A stretch of 64,000 nucleotides of DNA from Shinisaurus crocodilurus (taxonomy: Eukaryota > Chordata > Lepidosauria > Squamata > Shinisauridae), in NCBI GenBank assembly GCA_021292165.1, contig CM037877.1, positions 26,796,197-26,860,196 of the forward strand, read 5' to 3'. The stretch's first letter is position 1. Each line of letters opens with the position of its first letter. This document shows positions 30,832 to 41,371 of this stretch, piece by piece. The notes beneath the pieces were generated by a model. It did no database searches. It saw only the letters and a program-made list of their open reading frames with translations, and was not told the DNA's origin. Made by a program: the position numbers and the translations under genes.

Positions 30832-30951
30832 GGGCACAATCCTATAACAAGTTTAGACAGAAAAAAGGCCTACAACTCCCAGCATGCCCCAGCCAGCATC
30901 GCTGGGAGTTGCAGGCCTTTTATCCATCTAAATGTGGATAGGATTGTGCCG
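30832..30951. mobile_element. Harbinger-type foldback MITE with TAA flanks
   Basis: Ends GGGCACAATCCTATAAC and GGATAGGATTGTGCC are inverted repeats. TAA lies outside both ends (30829-30831 and 30952-30954). The core CAACTCCCAGCATGCCCC / CTGGGAGTTG is also palindromic. The 3-bp TWA target agrees with PIF/Harbinger enzymes. It has no coding capacity. Confidence 0.75.
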
Positions 30952-31056
30952 TAAGCTGCATTTCTTTGAACCAAAGTGACACTCTAGCCATATAGGAATG
31001 GTTTTCATGCACCTTCTTTCCTGGCTTCATAAACTATGGTTTATGAACCATAAACT

Positions 31057-31199
31057 AACTGATGTAGTCCTTGAATATTGGTTTGTTACCGAAACAGCTA
31101 CAAGACACAGGCTGCATTCGGATTATCTTTCTTGCCGAATGCAGCCTGTGTCTTGTAGCTGTTTCGGTAACAAACCGATATTCAAGGACTACATCAGTT
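31057..31199. repeat. Near-perfect hairpin, 65-bp arms, 13-nt loop
   Basis: 31057-31121 and 31135-31199 are reverse complements at 64 of 65 positions; the exception is ATATTGG against ATATCGG. The loop is ATTATCTTTCTTG. Neighbouring sequence shows a further short inverted repeat (TAAACTATGGTTTATGAACC). It resembles no other repeat in the window. Confidence 0.9.
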
Positions 31200-31237
31200 A
31201 CAGCACAGTCTTATGTGGTGCAACTGCTTGATTTGTG

Positions 31238-31437
31238 GGAGGGCCATGACTCAGTGGGTAGAGCACCTGCTTTGCATGCAGAAGGTCCCAAAGTTCAATT
31301 CTGGGCACCTCCAGGTAAGGCTGGGAAAGAATCCTGCCTGAAACCCCAGAGAGCCGCTGCCAGTCAGTGTCGACAATACTGGACTGGATGGACCCATGGT
31401 CCGACTCAGTATAAGGCAGCTTCCTGTGTTCCTATGC
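31238..31437 (+). mobile_element. tRNA-Ala-type SINE, near full length
   Basis: The head contains CTCAGTGGGTAGAGCACCTG (A box and D-arm) and TTTGCATGCAGAAGGTCCC (anticodon region with TGC), then AGTTCAATTCTGGG (B box). The body (GGCTGGGAAAGAATCCTGCC) and 3' end (CAGTATAAGGCAGCTTCCTG) match the split copy at 19886 and the variants at 46960 and 50772. The B box departs from the GGTTCAANNCC form, so transcription is doubtful. Confidence 0.85.
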
Positions 31438-31768
31438 ATGTTTACTCAAAGTGAGTCTCATCGTATTCAATGGGACTTACTTCCAGATATGTGTGCATAA
31501 GATTCCTGCCTCGAAGAGTGCTTACCCGTGCTGATGAGTGGCAGCAGGCAGTCTGGCACTATCAAGAGAAATGGTTGCAGCAGCTGCTACCGTCATAATT
31601 GTCCGGAATGCCTCTGGACCTTACATCACAGCCAGTGACGTAGTGGTAAAGTGCATGCACTCATCATGATAGTCTCCATAACTATGCCACCAAGAAGAAT
31701 CCAAAATTGCAGGCTGCTTTGTTGATCCATTTCCATAAAGCAGTGTTAGGCATTTTAATCTGCTAGGA

Positions 31769-31903
31769 CAGGGCTCTCCAACCTTGGGTCCCCAGGTGTT
31801 TTTGGCCTACAACTCCCAGCATGCCCCAGCCAGCTATGCTGGCTGGGGCATGCTGGGAGTTGTAGGCCAAAAACACCTGGGGACCCAAGGTTGGAGAGCC
31901 CTG
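31769..31903. mobile_element. Near-perfect palindromic hAT-type MITE
   Basis: The exact 8-bp direct repeat TGCTAGGA flanks it (31761-31768, 31904-31911). The ends are CAGGGCTCTCCAACCTTGGG and its reverse complement, and the two arms match through the whole element to the central CAGCTATGCTG. The near-complete symmetry suggests a recent insertion. The sequence contains no gene. Confidence 0.9.
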
Positions 31904-31911
31904 TGCTAGGA

Positions 31912-32714
31912 GCAGATATTTTGTAAAGCTGATGGATTTAATTGCCCAATAAAGACCAAGCCACTCCAAAATACATCACATTACAACAAGGAACAATATA
32001 TTGTTGCTGGAGAAATTCATTGGCCTGCCAGCTACTGTGAGGATTGCAGCTAAGCTCAGAGGAAACAGGGAAAGCTCTGAATGGGGCAGCAGATGACTGT
32101 TGGCGGCCCTGCTAATAAAAAGTGCCGGTGTTGCATCCCTGTGACACTGGCTCCACCACACCACTGATCACAACCCAGAGTCATTCTGGAGGAATTAAGA
32201 TGGTACCTGCAGCCGCTTCACCTGGCACTTCTCTTGAGAACACAGGCTCCTTTAAAAAAAAAAAAAGTAAATAAAGAAATGAAATGAAAAAGGAAGGCCT
32301 GCATCAGCAACCGCATGGGTCCCTGCATTTGCCTGGATCTTGTGCTGCATACTATAATATTCAACCAGAATGATCTGTGAGTGCTGCTGTAAGGTTATCT
32401 GGAGCCTTTGGGAGAGTGTGGAAAAGAAATCAAATTATTTCCTGTAAATAATGGTTCTGGTGAAGATCACCAGTTTATAAACAAGCCAAGGGGATGACCA
32501 ACCTGGCCCATCCATCGGCTAGAGAAGGAAGAATTGCAGGGAGCTTGCTTCCCCCTCCCTGCCAGAAAGAACACTCAGCTCCAGCTGACAGTTGCCCTGG
32601 GACAGCAGAAGGAAGGAGAAAGGAAGCTCTGGCCCCATCCATTGGCCAAATAGCCACCAATTGCTATTCAAGCAAAAACACCAGCTAGGGAAGATCAGCT
32701 TGGGCCAAAGCGCA
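31912..32714. other. Unassigned stretch, no gene seen
   Basis: No repeat ends or coding motifs recognised. An A-run lies at about 32253-32265. Confidence 0.3.
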
Positions 32715-32717
32715 TTT

Positions 32718-33099
32718 AAGGATGCAATCCTATGCATGTTCAGACAGACATGCATGTTCAGACAGACAGAGCCAGTGTGGTGTAGTGGTGAGAGTGTTGG
32801 ACTGGGACTCAGGAGATCCGGGTTCTATTCCCCACTTGCCATGAAGCTCACTGGGTGACTTTGGGCAAATCACTGACTCTCAGCCTCACCTACCTCACAG
32901 GGTTGCTGTGAGGATAAAATGGAGAGGAGGATTATGTACGCCACCTTGGGTTCCTTGCAGGAAAAAAGGCGGGATATAAATATAATAAATAAATAAATGT
33001 CCTACAACTCCTAGCATTTCCCCAGCCGGCATGCTGGCTGGGGAATACTGGGAGTTGTAGGACTTTTTTCTGTCTGAACATGCATAGGATTGCGTCCTT
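32718..33099. mobile_element. Harbinger-type MITE split by a Sauria SINE
   Basis: The left part GGATGCAATCCTATGCATG (from about 32720) and the right part with GGACTTTTTTCTGTCTGAAC and TGCATAGGATTGCGTCC (to 33098) are the two ends of the family seen at 30832 and 40657. Between them lies the forward SINE 32766-32998. A short CATGCATGTTCAGACAGA unit is duplicated next to the insertion point. Confidence 0.75.
32766..32998 (+). mobile_element. Sauria-type SINE, near full length
   Basis: Forward copy with an A-box-like TGTGGTGTAGTGGTGAGAGTG and a B-box-like GGTTCTATTCCC, body, 3' block and an (AAAT)n tail. It interrupts the MITE at 32718-33099, so it is younger than that element. Confidence 0.9.
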
Positions 33100-33182
33100 A
33101 ATGCCCGCTTATATGTTATCACCTTGTTCTGGCCTTGAAAAACGGATCTCCCTCCTTTTCCTTTTGCCTCCACTCCCCTTCC

Positions 33183-33330
33183 CTTTTGTGTCTTGTATTT
33201 TTAGTTTGTAAGGCTGGTGGCAGGGCCTCTCTCTCTCTCTCTCTCTCTCTCTTAAATTGATGTGAGATGCCTTGGGAGTCAACAATTGTCTGAAAAGCAG
33301 GATAGAAATAGAGTAAATAAATAATATTTC
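33183..33330 (+). mobile_element. Possible L2-like LINE 3' tail
   Basis: TGCCTTGGGAGTCAACAATT and GAAAAGCAGGATAGAAATAG followed by AAATAAATAAT resemble the ends of L2-like elements. A (CT)n run at about 33228-33253 lies inside. There is no coding part. Confidence 0.4.
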
Positions 33331-33411
33331 TAGCAAGGATTGATACTGGGGCTAGTAAGGAAGAGAAATTGAATAAGGACTATTGAATAAAGGTTAGCTT
33401 TTTAAAAATCA

Positions 33412-34945
33412 TGATGATCATAGAATCATAGAAAAGTAGAGTTGGAAGGGGCCTACAAGACCATCGAGTCCAACCCCCTGCTCAATGCAGGAATCCAGGT
33501 CAAAGAATCCCTGACAGATGGCTGTCCAGCTGCACCTTGAATGCCTCCAGATTGGGAGAGCCCACCACCTCCCTAGGTAGTTGTTCCATTGTCTTATTGC
33601 TCTAACAGTCAGGAAATTTTTCCTGATGTTTAGGTGGAATCTAGGTTCCTGTAACTTGAGTCCATTATTCCGTGTCCTGCAAACTGGGATGATCGAGAAG
33701 AGATCCTGGCCCTCCTCTGTGTGACATCCCTTCAAGTACTGGAAGAGTGCTATCATATCTCCCCTTAGTCTCTCCTCTTCTTAAGGCTAAACATGCCCAG
33801 TTCTTTTAGTCTCTCCTCATAGGGCCTTGTTTCCAGTCCCTTTATCATCCTTGTTGCTAGCGATGTAAAATCGAGCCTCGCCGGGCAAAACAAGGCCGAA
33901 ATTGGCCCCGCTCACGCCTGGCGAGGCCTTACCTTTTTCTTCGGGGCGGCTCGCCTCTCCGCAGCGAGCCGCCCGCACAGCCCGTTCCGTCCCGTCGCGT
34001 CACTTCCGGGACTGGAAATGACGCAACGGAACCCTGCGCAGGCACGCTGGACCCCTGTGGCGCGTTCTGCGCCTGCGCAGGGTCCCGTCGCGTCATTTCC
34101 GGTCTCGGAAATGACGGACGGGGCTGGAGAAGTCCGATCGAGCGGCGCGGAGAACCTCTCCGCGCCGCTCAGAAAATCGGGTCGGCGCCCCCGCAGAGAA
34201 TCGGGTCGGGGGCACGACCCGACCTTGGATGCATCGCTACTTGTTGCCTTCCTCTGAACCCTCTCCAGTTTGTCTATGTCATTCTTAAAGTGTGGTGCCC
34301 AGAACTGGACGCAGTACTCAAGATGAGGCCTAACCAGTGCCGAGTAAAGGGGAATGATCACTTCCCGCAATTTGGAAGCTATACTTCTATTAATGCAGCC
34401 CAAAATAGCATTTGCCTTCTTTGCAGCCACATCGCATTGCTGGCTCATATTCAGTTTGTGATCTACAACAATTCCAAGATCTCCCTAGGTGCAGCACTTG
34501 GCATTTATCCCTATTTATCCCTATTAAATTTCATTCTGTTGTTTTCGGCCCAGCGCTCCAGCCTATCCAGATCACTTTGAATTTTGTTTCTGTCTTCCAG
34601 AGTATTAGCTGTTCCACCCAACTTTGTGTCATCTGCAAATTTGATAAGCATTCCCTGCACCTCCTAATCCATGTCATTAATAAAAATGTTGAAGAGCACT
34701 CGGCCCAGGACCAAACCCTGCGGTACCCCACTCATTAGTTACCTCTCCCCAGTTTGAGAAGGTACCATTGATAAGCACTCTTTGAGTCTGATTCTGTAGC
34801 CAATTGTGGATCCACCTGATAGTTGTTCCATCTAGCCCACTTTTAGCTAGCTTGCTAATCAGGATATCATGAGGCACTTTGTCAAAAGCTTTGCTGAAGT
34901 CCAGATATATTATGTCCACAGCATTCCCACAGTCCACAAGGGAGG
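33412..34945 (-). mobile_element. CR1 LINE, 5'-truncated, split by a hAT-type MITE
   Basis: The 3' tail (reverse complement of ATTCTATGATC...) is at 33412, and the C-terminal coding part runs to about 33850 with [19 protein letters not shown] sequence (33740). It resumes after the MITE with the [20 protein letters not shown] region (34448) and the palm segment YLDFSKAFDKVPH near 34880. Only the last part of the reverse transcriptase is present and it carries frame breaks. It is the same CR1 type as the forward copy at 54.3 kb. Confidence 0.9.
33858..34239. mobile_element. GC-rich hAT-type MITE inside a CR1
   Basis: CTTGTTGC occurs at 33850-33857 and 34240-34247, while the ancestral CR1 has it once, as the undisturbed copy at about 54530 shows. 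The ends are TAGCGATGTAAAATC and GGATGCATCGCTA. The interior is GC-rich with many CpGs and CATTTCCGG/CCGGAAATG motifs. Its left end resembles the core of the mariner-type MITEs at 2272 and 49260. No transposase. Confidence 0.9.
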
Positions 34946-35545
34946 TTACCCGATGATGTTTTTTTTTAAAACAAATATTGGGAGTTTATCTGTGACAGTT
35001 CTAGAATGGTTTTAGGAACTTTTGCTTACATAATATGAAAACTGTTCCTATAATTCTACAACTTCATTCTGATTTTAAAATATACAACTAAAATGAAAAT
35101 CCACACCAGAATTCCCGTTGTTATTAAGTCACACAGCAGTGTCTAATTTTGTGCACTGTTTGCATAGAGAAAGCTTTCATAAACTATCCTGGCTCCATAG
35201 GTTATAGCAATATAGATGCTGGTTCTGTTTCATAGGTTGTTTCTGCACAAGCAGTTGGAAATTGCCATCTTTTGTTTAACTTACTTTTGAGACAGGTTCA
35301 GGTTAAAACGTATGAAGGAAAACAAATAAAATCACTTTGGCCAGCTATACTTAACAGTTTATAGGTATGTATAGGCTGCTCTGGGCTGTGGTTATGCCTT
35401 CTCTAGAACCTCTTTGTATCCATGAAAGCTGAAAGTACAAATAACTAGAAAGAAGAAAGTGCATGTAGCTGTAACTCTGAGCCTGGGTATGTCAAACCTA
35501 ATATGAGCAGCTGTAAACATTAAGACACTTGGGCATCATAAGTGT
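34946..35545. other. AT-rich stretch, no gene seen
   Basis: No element ends or coding motifs recognised. The (GT)n at 35543-35567 marks its right end. Confidence 0.3.
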
Positions 35546-35567
35546 GTGTGTGTGTGTGTGTGTGTGT
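35543..35567 (+). repeat. (GT)n microsatellite
   Basis: A run of GT dinucleotides. Confidence 0.9.
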
Positions 35568-35615
35568 TAAAGAGAGTTGCAACTGAGAGATGTTTTACAG
35601 CTAATTTGCTCTATG

Positions 35616-36026
35616 TCAGGATGAAAGCTGATAGCAAGTCAGGTCCTGAATCTGGGATGTCAAGTGAGGATTCAGCAGAGATGCCACCACCCAGCTCTGG
35701 TCAAAGGAGAGAACTTACAGTGAAACCAGCCAGACCAGCAAGGATGCCTTTTATCAACAATAGACCAGAGTGGGTCATGTGATACTCTCTGACCCCTTAT
35801 AAGAGCTTCTAGGTCTCACTTGTTTACTGGTCTTAGCAACAAGGGAACTCTGCTGTTGAGTTTTCTGAAGTTGACCAGCCCTCCCTGCCTCCCTCCTTGC
35901 CTGCTTGACAGAGTTCAGTCTGAAGGCCTGTAGAAACTGGGTTATTTGGAAATATTCACAAGGGTCAGTGATTCTAGTTACTGAGTAATCTGAAATAAAC
36001 CCTCTCCCTGGTTTTCTCATTCCAGC
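35616..36026 (+). mobile_element. Possible LTR-like sequence
   Basis: The sequence begins TGTCAGGATGAAAGC, has a TTATAAGAGC TATA-like box at about 35798, and near its end AAATAAACCCTCTCCCTGG, a poly(A)-signal-like element. The order U3-like, TATA, AATAAA is LTR-like. I found no matching flanks and no second LTR or internal coding region, so the call is tentative. Confidence 0.35.
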
Positions 36027-36060
36027 AATATATATATACAATGCTGTACAATAAACAGCA

Positions 36061-37029
36061 GTGATACATTAGCCACACATGCCACCAGCCACACATGTAA
36101 GTCATTATATCTTGGCAAATGTATCAACTCCCTCAAATATTTGCTGATGTGGGCTCACACAGGATATTTTTTCAAAAGGAACTCTGGTGCGCACATACGT
36201 TTCATATGCTGAGTTTGCACTGATGTGGGCTCAGCCAAGGAAACAGGTTTCCATAAAATATTGTACACTCTTTAGTTTTATTGAAATCCTCATGCCTCAC
36301 GCTCTCTATAAAACACATCTGACAGTGAGCTAAAGTAACAATAAATTACTAGCTTACATAATATTAAACTGTCCTTTTCCCCAAGAGGTGCCTCTCCTAA
36401 TCCCAGCATATTCTGCATTCTGTCAACTCGAAGAAATTGAAAGTCCCTTCATTCTCATCAGTGAACAGTCAAACATTTTGATAAATGTAAGTAATTCACT
36501 TACCCAAATCTCTTGAATAAATCTCTCATGAAGGAGATGCCTTACTTTTATTTACCACATGTGTATATTTCCTACAAGAAGTTCAAAGCAGCACACATGA
36601 GGTAATATAATACATCCTCAAAATAATCCCATGAGGTTGTGAGGGTTTTTGAGCCCCATTGTACACACCTCTTAAGATGGACAATAAGGGGAAATGACCT
36701 CAGCTCAGTTACAGGGAGCAAAGGTTGCTTCACCCAGCTTCCACAGAGCTTGAAGTCTGTGGAACCTCCAAAGCCTTTAGCTGGAGATCTTTCTCCTTAT
36801 CAGCCAGTTCACAGATAGTCTTTATATCTAGTACCAGAACCCTGCATCCACCCACCACCAAAAAAATCATAAGATGGTTCAGGTTCACACTCCTTGAGAT
36901 CCTAGCTTTCCTCCTTTCCAGCTCCACAGGGGTAGATACTGTTAATTGCCGGCTGCCCAACAGAGATAGCTTACGCAGAGAGAAAGTGACTTGCCCAAGA
37001 CTCTTCAAAATCTTGATAGCTGGACTGAG
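36061..37029. other. Unassigned stretch, no gene seen
   Basis: The overlapping frames of 158 and 105 codons at 36725-37201 on opposite strands have no recognised domain. Confidence 0.3.
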
Positions 37030-37348
37030 ACTGGGTTCAGCTATCAACTGGGTTCAGTTGTTGTTGAACCATGGGTTGTTGTTGAAACATCAGTTATCGT
37101 GTTGTCTGAACACAGCCGAGATAACAAACCATGGTAAACAACCCGCAGTTCAAAACCCAGCCACAAACCATGGATTCTCTTCATGGGTTGTTCGTGGTTA
37201 ATAAGCCATGGTTTGTTAGTGCAGCTGGGTTCGGACAACATGATAACCCACGGTTCAACAACAACCCACGGTTCAACAACAACCCACACTCAACCCATAC
37301 TCAACCCTTGAGTGTGGGTTATCGTGTTGTCTGAACCCAGTCAGAGAT
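37030..37348. mobile_element. Foldback element of the CTGGGTTCA family
   Basis: The ends ACTGGGTTCAGTTG and GTTGTCTGAACCCAGT face each other. The interior holds several AACCATGGGTTGTTG and AACAACAACCCACGGTTC units in both orientations. The right end GTGTGGGTTATCGTGTTGTC matches the right end of the element at 54078-55052. Confidence 0.65.
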
Positions 37349-38112
37349 TTGAATCTACATCTTTCTGGGCTGAGTCCGATATGTGCTATAAAACAAGTTA
37401 ACAAGAAGAGTGAAGGATTATAGAAATGCAAAGCACATCTTGATTCCTGTAGCACTAGCTTTATTACAAGTAGAAAAATAATTCAGCCACAATTTTAAAA
37501 AACCAACCAACATTATTTCATGAAACAAACACAATCTGGACATACAAAACCTAAATCCGATGGATACAATTTAGTTTACTGGCTTTTGTGGAGGGGTTTT
37601 AAGAAACAGTTTTAACATCTGTTGAAAAAGACCTCTTCTGCTCTTTATCCTTGAGGCTCATTTACCTTGGTGTCCGTACACTCTCTTCTTCCCCCAAAAA
37701 ACATCCAAATGCATATCTTGGAAGGCTTTGAATTTTTTGGCATTCAAACTGCCTGCTTCCTGCCTTTGTTATGCTTAATACTTATGGGATGTTGAATGGC
37801 TTCCAGGAATGACCTGCTTTGATATAAAATAGCAGGGTGTTGGCCTTCTAAGAACATAGCCTAAGTAAAGATTATGAAGGTGATGACAAGCACCTGTTCA
37901 GAACTGGTCAAAAATAATAACGGAATATCAGCCCACTTTCAAAAGAAGAACAAAAAGAATGTCCCTGTTCAGCAGTATTTCTTTGGGCAATATGTCTGTG
38001 GTTTGTTATATTTCTGAGGGCTGTGTGAAAATGGCCTCCCCAAATTCCCCACCCTAGTTGTGAACTTATAGTGGTCAAATGGGGGAGCAGGCATTTCCTT
38101 GAAGATTCTCTG
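37349..38112. other. Unassigned stretch, no gene seen
   Basis: No repeat ends or coding motifs recognised. Confidence 0.3.
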
Positions 38113-38343
38113 TATTTATGTATTTATTATATTTATACCCTGCCTTTCTTCCTTCAAGGAACCCAAGGCGGCTTACATAATCCTCCTCCATTTTATCCTC
38201 ACAACAACCCTGTGAGGTAGGTTAGGCTGAGAGTCAGTGACTGGCTCAAAGTCACCCAGTGAGTTTCATGGCCAAGTGGGGACTAGAACCCGGATCTCCT
38301 GAGTCCCAGTCCAACACTCTCACCACTGCGCCACACTGGCTCC
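38113..38343 (-). mobile_element. Sauria-type SINE, near full length
   Basis: Reverse copy with tail, 3' block, body and tRNA head (ending reverse complement of GCCAGTGTGGCGCAGTGGTG). It carries a 15-bp-scale deletion in the 'CTCCTCC' segment relative to its relatives. Confidence 0.9.
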
Positions 38344-38529
38344 CATACTGGCTTCTGTGTAGGGGGAGGCTTTGCGGGAAGCTTGAAAAAGAACATTCTC
38401 AGAAAATTCTTTCTGAGACATTTCAGCCTAGTGAAGGGCCATCCTGTCCGATTCCAGTTTAAATATAACAAACCATAACAAACTGCATAGCAGTATAATG
38501 AACTGCCCATCAACAGTTAGCACCTGCAC

Positions 38530-38885
38530 AGCACAGGGCAGAATCCAACGGGGCGCTTCTGCCCCTGCCAATTCTCTCCTGCTCTGCTGATTGTGGAGAA
38601 AGTGGCTCAAGTGGCACCCACCAGGTTTCCGGGGCTATCCAAAACAAGCAGAAACACTCGTTTCTAGAAGGAGGCAGGTTGGCGGAGCTTGCACAAGGGT
38701 GTTTCTGCTCGTTTTGGGGTCCTCCTCTAGGAAGCGCTAACTTTTCCTTGCATAAGTGGTGGGTCCCGCTTGCACAGTGCAGTGGGGGGACCCACCACTT
38801 GTGGAAGGGAATCGGCGGAGGGAATTGGTGGGGCAGAAAAGAATCTGCAGGGGTGGAAGTGCCCTCTTAGATTCTGCCCAGAGTG
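38530..38885. mobile_element. Foldback element
   Basis: The ends CAGGGCAGAATCCAAC and GATTCTGCCC are inverted. An inner hairpin has arms AAGTGGTGGGTCCC and GGGACCCACCACTT (about 38756-38802). There is no transposase and no clear flanking duplication. Confidence 0.55.
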
Positions 38886-38934
38886 AGCAAGGTATAGGTC
38901 ACCTGGCCACAGTCTTCCACACTATGGTGAAAGG

Positions 38935-39083
38935 GACTGCATTTCAATTTAAATTATAATAAGTATTTCTAAATGTGCACCTATAGGTATCAATTAGCAT
39001 ACGGAAATTTGTGTCATTTTCAGTCCTCTTTGTTTGGTGATGCATTGCCCCTTTTTTGGTGATTCAAAAGTGGCCACCCTAAC
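38935..39083 (+). repeat. Unnamed repeat, copy 1
   Basis: Resembles 61325-61470: a TATTTCTAAATGTGCACC start, an ATTAGCATACGGAAATTTG segment, TTGGTGATGCATTGCCCC and a GTGGCCACCCT end. Family not identified. Confidence 0.45.
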
Positions 39084-39554
39084 TTGAACTCAAGAGTCTG
39101 ACATTAATTGCCACACCACACTGGCTTTTTCTGTGTGGATTATGCCAGACACACAAAGCTTGTTGTTCCCTGCAGTGGTCCTGAGGACAGGCAATTTAAT
39201 GATCAGCGTTGTCTTTGCATGAGTACCATGTGGGACTTGCGGAGATCAGGCTCCCAAACCATAGGGTGTGCACACTGCACTGTACACGCAGCAGGACTTT
39301 TGAACCCTGCCCCCTTTCTGGAAGCGGCTCCACACCCTGTGGGCCAAGATGCCTCCAAACCTCAATGGGAACCTCAGCAGAGATGGTCATGCTGCACAAG
39401 GAGGTATTGCCAGGGGTAAAGACAGTGAGGCATGCAAGTTGTTGCAAACACTTACGGTAAATAGGTTCTTTGGATAGAGACTGGTGCAAACATGTTAAAA
39501 CTGTAGTTGCAGGTCACAAAGCCCCACATGCCCCTCCTCCGGTGTAAAGTGCCC

Positions 39555-40164
39555 TCCTCCCTCTCTCATAATACTAGAGTCCAATGGGGTCATCCCGTGA
39601 AGCTTCAGGACAGATAAAAGGAAGTACATCTTCACACAGCACATAGCTAAACTATGGAATTCACTTCCACAAGCTGTCGTGATGGCCACCAATTTGGACA
39701 GCTTTAAAAGGAGATTGGACAAATTCATGGAGGAGAAGGCTATCAATGGCTACTAGTCCTGGTGGCTATATGCTTCCTCCAGTATCAGAGGCAGCATGCA
39801 TGCCTATGTACACCAGTTACTGGGGAACATAGGTGGGAGGGTGCTGTTGCGTTCGTGCCCTGGTGGTGGGATCCCGTGGGCAGCTGGGGATCTGTTCACA
39901 CAGTGGGCAGCCACTGTGTGAACAGAATGCTGGACTAGATGGATCCCTGGTCTGATCCATAGATTCCATAGATCATAGAGTTGGAAGGAGCCTACAAGGC
40001 TATCAGAGTCCAACCCCCTGCTCAATGCAGGAAACTAGAGGAGGGGTCTCCCATCCAAGTAATAACCAGGCCTGAGCCTGCTTAGCTTTCCACGCTCAGA
40101 CAAGCTGAGCCAGCGTGAGCCACAGGCCTGTATATCCAGTATGGCTCTTCTTATGTTCTTATGT
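39555..40164 (+). mobile_element. CR1-like LINE 3' end, split by a 5S SINE
   Basis: The sequence TTCAGGACAGATAAAAGGAA, then TTTAAAAGGAGATTGGACAA and GGACTAGATGGATCCCTGGT is the 3' end also seen at 57.3-58.4 kb. The coding part reads SFKRRLDKFMEEKAINGY near 39705. The reverse SINE at 39960-40133 interrupts it. It ends in CTTCTTATGTTCTTATG. This CR1-type 3' end differs from the one at 54.3 kb. Confidence 0.75.
39960..40133 (-). mobile_element. 5S rRNA-derived SINE, copy 2, inside a CR1
   Basis: ATCCA flanks the insertion (39955-39959 and 40134-40138), and the CR1 reads through when the SINE is removed. Reverse strand: CR1-type tail first (left), then the reverse complement of the 5S box C (GGTCTCCCATCCAAGTAATA) and box A (GCTTAGCTTTCC). 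It has the same structure as the copy at 11757. Confidence 0.85.
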
Positions 40165-40179
40165 GGGTGCTTTGCATCA

Positions 40180-40650
40180 GAGAAAGAGTGGGATGAAGTG
40201 CTTAACTCTTCTCTTTCCAATTGCTCTCTGCACGAAACTTCTCCCAGTGCCTTTCCCCTTGTGGGGCACCAGCCATCTGTTTGCAGAGTGAAAAGAGGCA
40301 GTGGCGAGAGGGGCGGGTAGTTTTCACATAAATAACCACTCTGCCTGTGATGGGTACAGTGGTGAACAGGTAGGAAGAGTTTTGTAAAACTGGCTAAGAA
40401 CTGATTCTTTGTCTGTCTCTCTCCTATTTAAACAGTTGATGGGTCACAAATGACTTATGTGGGCATTCATTGGCAGGTGGGATACTTTTTTTCAGGGCTA
40501 ATAAATGTCAAGCACTTATTTCTACAACTTTTCATTAATTAATTGACTAAAATTTGCTCCACTACTATGCATATCTACTCAAACATAAGTCCCTTTGACT
40601 GCAATGGAACTTACTTCTAGGGAAATGGGGATAGGATTGTAGCCTTAATT
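40180..40650. other. Unassigned stretch with a palindromic remnant
   Basis: At about 40556-40645 there is a degraded palindrome of the ACTTACTTCTGAGTA type (here ATATCTACTCAAACATAAGT ... GGAACTTACTTCTAGG). Otherwise nothing. Confidence 0.35.
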
Positions 40651-40656
40651 GACTAA

Positions 40657-40789
40657 GGGCACAATCCTATGCATGTTTAGACAGAAAAAAGTCCTCCAGT
40701 TCCCAGCATTCCCCAGCCAACATGGCTGGCTGAGGAATGCTGGGAGTTGAAGGACTTTTTTCTGTCTAAACATACATAGGATTGCACCC
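40657..40789. mobile_element. Harbinger-type foldback MITE with TAA flanks
   Basis: Ends GGGCACAATCCTATGC and CATACATAGGATTGCACCC are inverted repeats. TAA lies outside both ends (40654-40656 and 40790-40792). The arms AGAAAAAAGTCCTCCAG and GAAGGACTTTTTTC match, and the centre is CAACATGGCTGGC. It is the cleanest copy of the family. Confidence 0.85.
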
Positions 40790-40792
40790 TAA

Positions 40793-41371
40793 ATCTTGCA
40801 GGCCAGGTCAAGAGCTGTTTTCAATAAGACGTATAGTTGAGAACATTGCATTCACCCTAAGCAGGAAATCTTGCACAATGCAGTGTTTTTCCAGAGTAAA
40901 AGGCAGCTTTCTATTAGAAGCATACAAATATATACAGTAAAACATGATAAATCATGCAACACTCCAGAAGTCACCCTTTATAATGTATGTTTTATTAAAG
41001 TTCCAAGGTATACAACTGCTCTAAAAGTCATCCAGAAGCAAAGATCAGGCAAACTACCCATTGTGTAAACTTCCTGTAATTTGTTACCCAATTCTTTGTT
41101 ACCCAATCCTTTGTCCTTGTAGAATCCTTTTCGGAAAGCATAAATTACATTTTATTTCACAACAATGTTTTATGTTGATTTCCCAAGCTGTTTAACTTAA
41201 ATATCAATGCAATGTGGCGGCAAAGACTCAAATATTTGTTCAGCCGCCAGCTAGAACGGGGGAAAGCTGGATTTGCCACCTTGACTCTAGTATTTACAGA
41301 GACAAGATTCAAACTTTCCCTACAGAATACACAGCAATGAATATAAGGATCAAACTAAATATCCATCTAGT
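40793..41371. other. Unassigned stretch, no gene seen
   Basis: A/T-rich sequence with AATAAA-like elements and no recognised structure. Confidence 0.3.

Noticed and set aside
31238..31437. Functional tRNA-Ala gene
   Set aside because: The tRNA-like head has no acceptor-stem closure and is followed by the SINE body and tail.
36725..37201. 158-codon forward frame
   Set aside because: A long frame also runs on the other strand, it enters a foldback element, and no domain or splice context is visible.
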